A stretch of DNA of 64,000 nucleotides, taken from the NCBI RefSeq assembly GCF_017052585.1, contig NZ_JAFFHZ010000001.1:5084001-5148000 (forward strand). Direction: 5' to 3'. The position numbers and the translations under genes were made by a program. Each line of letters begins with the position of its first letter. Positions within the stretch are counted from its first letter, which is position 1. Under the pieces are notes generated by a model, which did no database searches, had not been told where the DNA came from, and worked only from the letters and a program-made list of their open reading frames with translations. The stretch comes from Paenibacillus apiarius. Its GTDB lineage: Bacteria > Bacillota > Bacilli > Paenibacillales > Paenibacillaceae. Below, in pieces: positions 61,401 to 64,000 of this stretch.

Positions 61401-64000
61401 CCGATACGCTTGCATCCCGCAAAGAATACATTCGTCCAACCACAGACGCCGAGCAGAAAATGGCGTTACTGTGGCAAGAGGTCCTGAATAAGGACTCCGT
61501 GGGACTCCATGACAATTTCTTTGAGCTCGGGGGCCATTCGCTTAAAGCGATGACGCTGCTGACGCGCATACATCAGGAGTTCCAGTCCGAGATCGGCTTG
61601 CGCGACATCTTTCAGACAACGAACCTGAAGACACTGACCCAAGCAGTCACTTCGGCAGCCGGACGCGCCTATGAGGCTCTCCTTCCGGCATCGGAGCAGG
61701 CTTATTATCCGCTGTCGTCGGCGCAAAAGCGGTTGTATCTGCTGCAGCAGCTGGATGAGGCAGGTCTTAGTTACAATATGCCGGCCGTGTTCCAACTGGA
61801 AGGACCATTGGATAAGGCGCGTCTCGAAGCGGCATTGCAGGCGCTGATTACCCGTCATGAAGCGCTGCGCACCTCGTTTACGGTCGCGGGCGGCGAGCCG
61901 ATGCAGCAGGTCCACCGCCAGGTCTCTTTTTCCGTCTCCCGCGAGGAAGCGGAAGAAGGGCAAGCGGATAAGCAGATCCGGGCATTCATCCGCCCGTTTG
62001 ATCTCGGCGTGGCTCCGCTGCTGCGCACGAAGGTGATTCAACTCGGGGATGAACGCCATCTGCTCTTGTTCGATATGCATCATATTATCTCGGACGGAAT
62101 TTCCGTTCAAATCCTAACGGAAGAAATGGCCGCCTTGTATGCCGGAGAAGAACTGAACCCGCTGCGGCTGCAATATAAAGACTATGCGGTATGGCAGCAG
62201 GAATACAGGCAGTCGCAGGCCTATGCGAAGCAGGAAGCGTATTGGCTTAAGGAACTGGCCGGCGATCTGCCGGTGCTGAATCTGCCGGCTGATTACCCGC
62301 GCCCTGCGATGCGCAGCATCGAGGGTGGCCGGGCGGACTTCGAACTGGAAGGCGAGTTGGCGGAGCGTGTCCGCAAGTTGGCACAGGAGAGCGGCAGTAC
62401 GGTGTACATGGTGCTGCTGGCCGTATATAGCACGCTGCTGTCGCGCCTTAGCGGGCAGGAGGAGCTCATCATCGGAACGCCGGTGGCGGGCCGGCCGCAC
62501 GCCGATCTGGAAGGTATGCTCGGGATGTTCGTGAATACATTGGCGCTGCGCATGCATCCGGCAAGAAAGAAAAGCTTTGCAGCCTACTTGCAGGAAGTGA
62601 AGCAGACGGCGCTCGGAGCATTCGAGCACGGGGACTATCCGTTCGAGGAGCTGGTGGAACAGGTCGTGCGCCAGCGCGATACGAGCCGCAATCCGCTTTT
62701 CGACGCGATGCTCGTGCTGCAAAATACCGAACAGGCGGCGTTAGAGTTTCCGGGTCTAAGTCTTTCTTCCTATCCATTTGACTATATTGCGTCTAAGTTC
62801 GATTTGACGCTCACCGTTATGGAGCAGGCCGAGGGCTTTTCCTTTAGTTGGGAATATGCCGCAGCCTTGTTCAGTCGCGACACGATAGAGCGGTGGACCG
62901 GCTGCTTCCTGGAGCTCCTGCGCCAAGCCGTAGAATCTCCGGACTCTCGATTGGGTGAGTATATCTTGGTAACCGGTCAGGAAAGAAAATTATTGCTTGA
63001 ACAATTGGCCGGAACGAAGGCAGATTATCGCCCTGAGGCAACGGTGCTCACTCTGTTCGAGGAGCAGGTTGCCCGCACTCCTGATCTGCCGGCGGTTATT
63101 TTTGGAGACGAGGAGCTAAGTTACCGTGAACTGAACGAGCGGGCGGAGCAGCTGGGAGCTGTGCTTCGCGCGCAAGGAGTAGGGGGAGAGAAGATTGCCG
63201 CCGTCATGATCCACCGATCTTGCGAAATGGCGGTGGGCATCCTGGCCGTCTTGAAGGCAGGAGGAGCCTACCTCCCGATTGATCCGGCATTCCCGATGGA
63301 ACGGATTCGTTATATGCTGAGCGACAGTCATCCCCAAGTTCTGCTGACTTCGATCAAGCATCGGCCTCTGGCGGCGGAGGTAGCCAATCACATTCCCGTC
63401 CTTTACTTCGAAGGCATCGCGCGCCAAGAAATGGCGGCTGAGAGCCTGAAAAGAACCGCCGCGCCCGCGGATTTGGCATACGTTATTTATACATCAGGCA
63501 CTACGGGGGCCTCGAAGGGCGTTATGATCGAACATGGGAGCCTTGCCAATACCATTCAATGGAAAGCGAACCGCTACCGGTTTAGCGACGGTGACAAGGC
63601 GTTGATGTTGAATCCTTTTATTTTCGACTCATTCGTGACTCACTTTTTTGGACCTCTCGTGTCGGGAGCAGCGGTTGTCTTGTTGAACGATCAAGACAGC
63701 AAAGATCCGTCGGCTATTCGCGAGGCTATAGTGAAGCGCCGAATTACCCATATGCAGAGTCCGCCGAGCTTCTATTCGGCCTTGCTGGAGAGCATGAATC
63801 CCGATGATTGGCAGACGGTGCGCAGCGCGGTACTGGCTGGCGAAGCCGTTGGAATGGCGCTAATCCGCCGTTTGAAGACGATGAATCCCGACATGGAACT
63901 GATGAATGAGTACGGCCCGACCGAAAATACCGTGGTGACGACGGCGATTGAGCTCGTTGAAGAGGAAGCTGTTACAATCGGACGGCCGATCCCCAATACA
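58484..64000 (+). CDS. NRPS, C-A-T-C-A, lipopeptide type (partial, runs off window)
   Basis: 1839 codons are open to the window edge. Domains: starter-type condensation C1 (about 15-450, HHVIADG 145-151), adenylation A1 (about 485-970, YTSGTTGTPKG from 622, GYRVEPGE, NGKVDRKAL), carrier T1 (GGHSLKA, pantetheine site Ser1019), condensation C2 (about 1060-1500, HHIISDG 1199-1205), and adenylation A2 (from about 1520; incomplete). A C domain at the very start, before any A domain, is typical of synthetases that acylate the first residue with a fatty acid. No epimerase before C2. The A1 pocket residues read D V G E I G S I D, the textbook ornithine code. ATG 58484 follows GGGAGAAGG. Probably co-transcribed with the PrnB-like gene. 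Confidence 0.92.
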   Translation, partial: MSNNRKESQLTMKNTWTLTEAQRRVWYMELLNPNTTVATLNSLLTLQGTIIEEKIIEGIQMLASRHDSLRARLKQMDGQEPQIYVVPFEPFHVDAIDVREEGSEAWQEIVDLRSRQPFTLFDSPLFEFTLFRTGELEAQLFLKIHHVIADGYSLNLLGNEIIQTYMSLLRNEELPMEPAPSFTELLASEDSYLASSRFLKDKAYWDKEFSSLPPITSLVFSERAAQTVTSAAAYSQYQLPSSACKDIHQFCEKHQVSAFNLFVTALCLYLARICGEEEVVLGTMYANRTSVEQKSMVGMLVSTTPFRLRVDASLSFADLLKQVKMKQGELIRHQKYPYNRIIPELREQFGFTGSLLPIFFNYHPLAWDTFPEDAPIQYETLPLGNGHQDNELTVHIRENVKTGEMAIQIDYLTDLFAAEDMDRLFARLMHVLREGMAAPMQAAEQLNVVPPEERREILQAFSMGQNIEQQPDGLLHELFEEQAAKTPERMAVLSGLDGSSLTYGQLNERANKLARTLSNLGIGMGQPVAILGERSPRIVTAVLAVLKAGGAFVPLDHSLPSDRLAYMLADSGASILLTVDSIGFALPDGCTVIDLRQEECYADDASNLHLHCRPDQLAYLIYTSGTTGTPKGVMVEHHSWMQTAWAWRQEYKLEEMEVRLLQLASFSFDVFAGDLARTLLNGGVMVFCPDEVRLQLPRLHQMIVEYGITLLESTPALLVPLMDYIYEHRVSTGRLELLILGSDRLAAEDFRRLYRRFGSGMRILNSYGVTEACIDASYYEVEQGSQPPKEGNVPIGRPLPHVKLYVLGRGGTLQPVGVPGELCIGGEGVARGYLNRPEMSSERFAEDPYAAGGRIYRTGDQACWLPDGNLQFLGRMDDQLSIRGYRVEPGEIEAQLLQFVGIREAVVAVMPDVQGDSVLCAYYTGEAALEIAEMRASLSSMLPDYMMPSVYMKLERLPLTPNGKVDRKALPKPDTLASRKEYIRPTTDAEQKMALLWQEVLNKDSVGLHDNFFELGGHSLKAMTLLTRIHQEFQSEIGLRDIFQTTNLKTLTQAVTSAAGRAYEALLPASEQAYYPLSSAQKRLYLLQQLDEAGLSYNMPAVFQLEGPLDKARLEAALQALITRHEALRTSFTVAGGEPMQQVHRQVSFSVSREEAEEGQADKQIRAFIRPFDLGVAPLLRTKVIQLGDERHLLLFDMHHIISDGISVQILTEEMAALYAGEELNPLRLQYKDYAVWQQEYRQSQAYAKQEAYWLKELAGDLPVLNLPADYPRPAMRSIEGGRADFELEGELAERVRKLAQESGSTVYMVLLAVYSTLLSRLSGQEELIIGTPVAGRPHADLEGMLGMFVNTLALRMHPARKKSFAAYLQEVKQTALGAFEHGDYPFEELVEQVVRQRDTSRNPLFDAMLVLQNTEQAALEFPGLSLSSYPFDYIASKFDLTLTVMEQAEGFSFSWEYAAALFSRDTIERWTGCFLELLRQAVESPDSRLGEYILVTGQERKLLLEQLAGTKADYRPEATVLTLFEEQVARTPDLPAVIFGDEELSYRELNERAEQLGAVLRAQGVGGEKIAAVMIHRSCEMAVGILAVLKAGGAYLPIDPAFPMERIRYMLSDSHPQVLLTSIKHRPLAAEVANHIPVLYFEGIARQEMAAESLKRTAAPADLAYVIYTSGTTGASKGVMIEHGSLANTIQWKANRYRFSDGDKALMLNPFIFDSFVTHFFGPLVSGAAVVLLNDQDSKDPSAIREAIVKRRITHMQSPPSFYSALLESMNPDDWQTVRSAVLAGEAVGMALIRRLKTMNPDMELMNEYGPTENTVVTTAIELVEEEAVTIGRPIPNT

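Noticed and set aside
60482-62722. Several long minus-strand frames inside the NRPS
   Set aside because: They are antisense shadows of the A and C domains, whose core motifs are on the plus strand.
1-64000. tRNA, rRNA or CRISPR array
   Set aside because: No cloverleaf with CCA-like end, no rRNA core sequences and no regularly spaced repeats were noticed by eye. A tRNA scan was not possible.

Overview
The window looks like Paenibacillus chromosome, from the accessory part of the genome. The reasons are Gram-positive ribosome binding sites (AGGAGG type), frequent TTG and GTG starts, a spore-coat kinase (CotS family) beside a spore-polysaccharide cluster, a Btr-type AraC/substrate-binding-protein fusion, a zinc-independent Fur-box set, and a non-ribosomal peptide synthetase (NRPS) of the lipopeptide type. 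No rRNA, tRNA or CRISPR array was seen. The genus is an inference; no sequence search was run.

Layout. 1-4.2 kb: mixed single genes (hydrolase end, GNAT acetyltransferase, KptA, PfpI-like protein, VOC protein) with an IS3 remnant. 4.4-6.5 kb: zinc-ribbon protein and small, partly frameshifted genes ending in an SMI1/KNR4-like protein. 6.5-14.4 kb: an iron-responsive block with Fur boxes, a broken siderophore-binding lipoprotein, a penicillin-acylase-family enzyme, an AraC regulator, a decapitated siderophore ATPase, an MFS pump and a cytochrome P450. 14.7-17.9 kb: secreted metalloprotease, nitroreductase/SnoaL operon, acidic protein. 18.0-24.1 kb: spore-surface polysaccharide cluster (nucleotidyltransferase, UDP-glucose dehydrogenase, dead epimerase; convergent glycosyltransferase and a CotS-like kinase with a long repetitive basic tail). 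24.7-31.4 kb: GNATs, MarR/quinone reductase pair, MerR, DUF4261, SufR-like regulator and trhO. 31.8-37.5 kb: pxpBCA (5-oxoprolinase), an ECF41 sigma factor, map, a CGNR protein and an AhpD-like protein preceded by a sequence that fits the ECF41 promoter. 37.7-41.3 kb: broken LytR-CpsA-Psr gene, beta-propeller protein, broken Nudix gene. 41.4-47.3 kb: an AT-rich island (recombinase fragment, D-serine dehydratase with divergent cupin regulator, DUF2798 protein, hydrolase, IS110 fragment, MBL-fold protein). 47.4-56.9 kb: a second iron block with two AraC-type regulators each preceded by the same hairpin plus Fur box, a LuxR regulator, a shortened methyltransferase, a saccharopine-dehydrogenase-like enzyme, a broken MFS gene, Btr-like protein and an ABC exporter. 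57.2-64.0 kb: a PrnB-like haem dioxygenase-superfamily enzyme followed by an NRPS that runs off the end (C-A-T-C-A, first A domain reading as ornithine).

Two themes stand out. First, many genes here keep both ends but have lost the middle (binding protein, epimerase, PAF-acetylhydrolase-like gene, LytR-CpsA-Psr, methyltransferase, MFS), so the region is decaying by internal deletion, unless this is an assembly artefact. Second, the end of the window opens a biosynthetic cluster pairing a PrnB/tryptophan-dioxygenase-fold enzyme with a lipopeptide-type NRPS, the best candidate here for an undescribed system.
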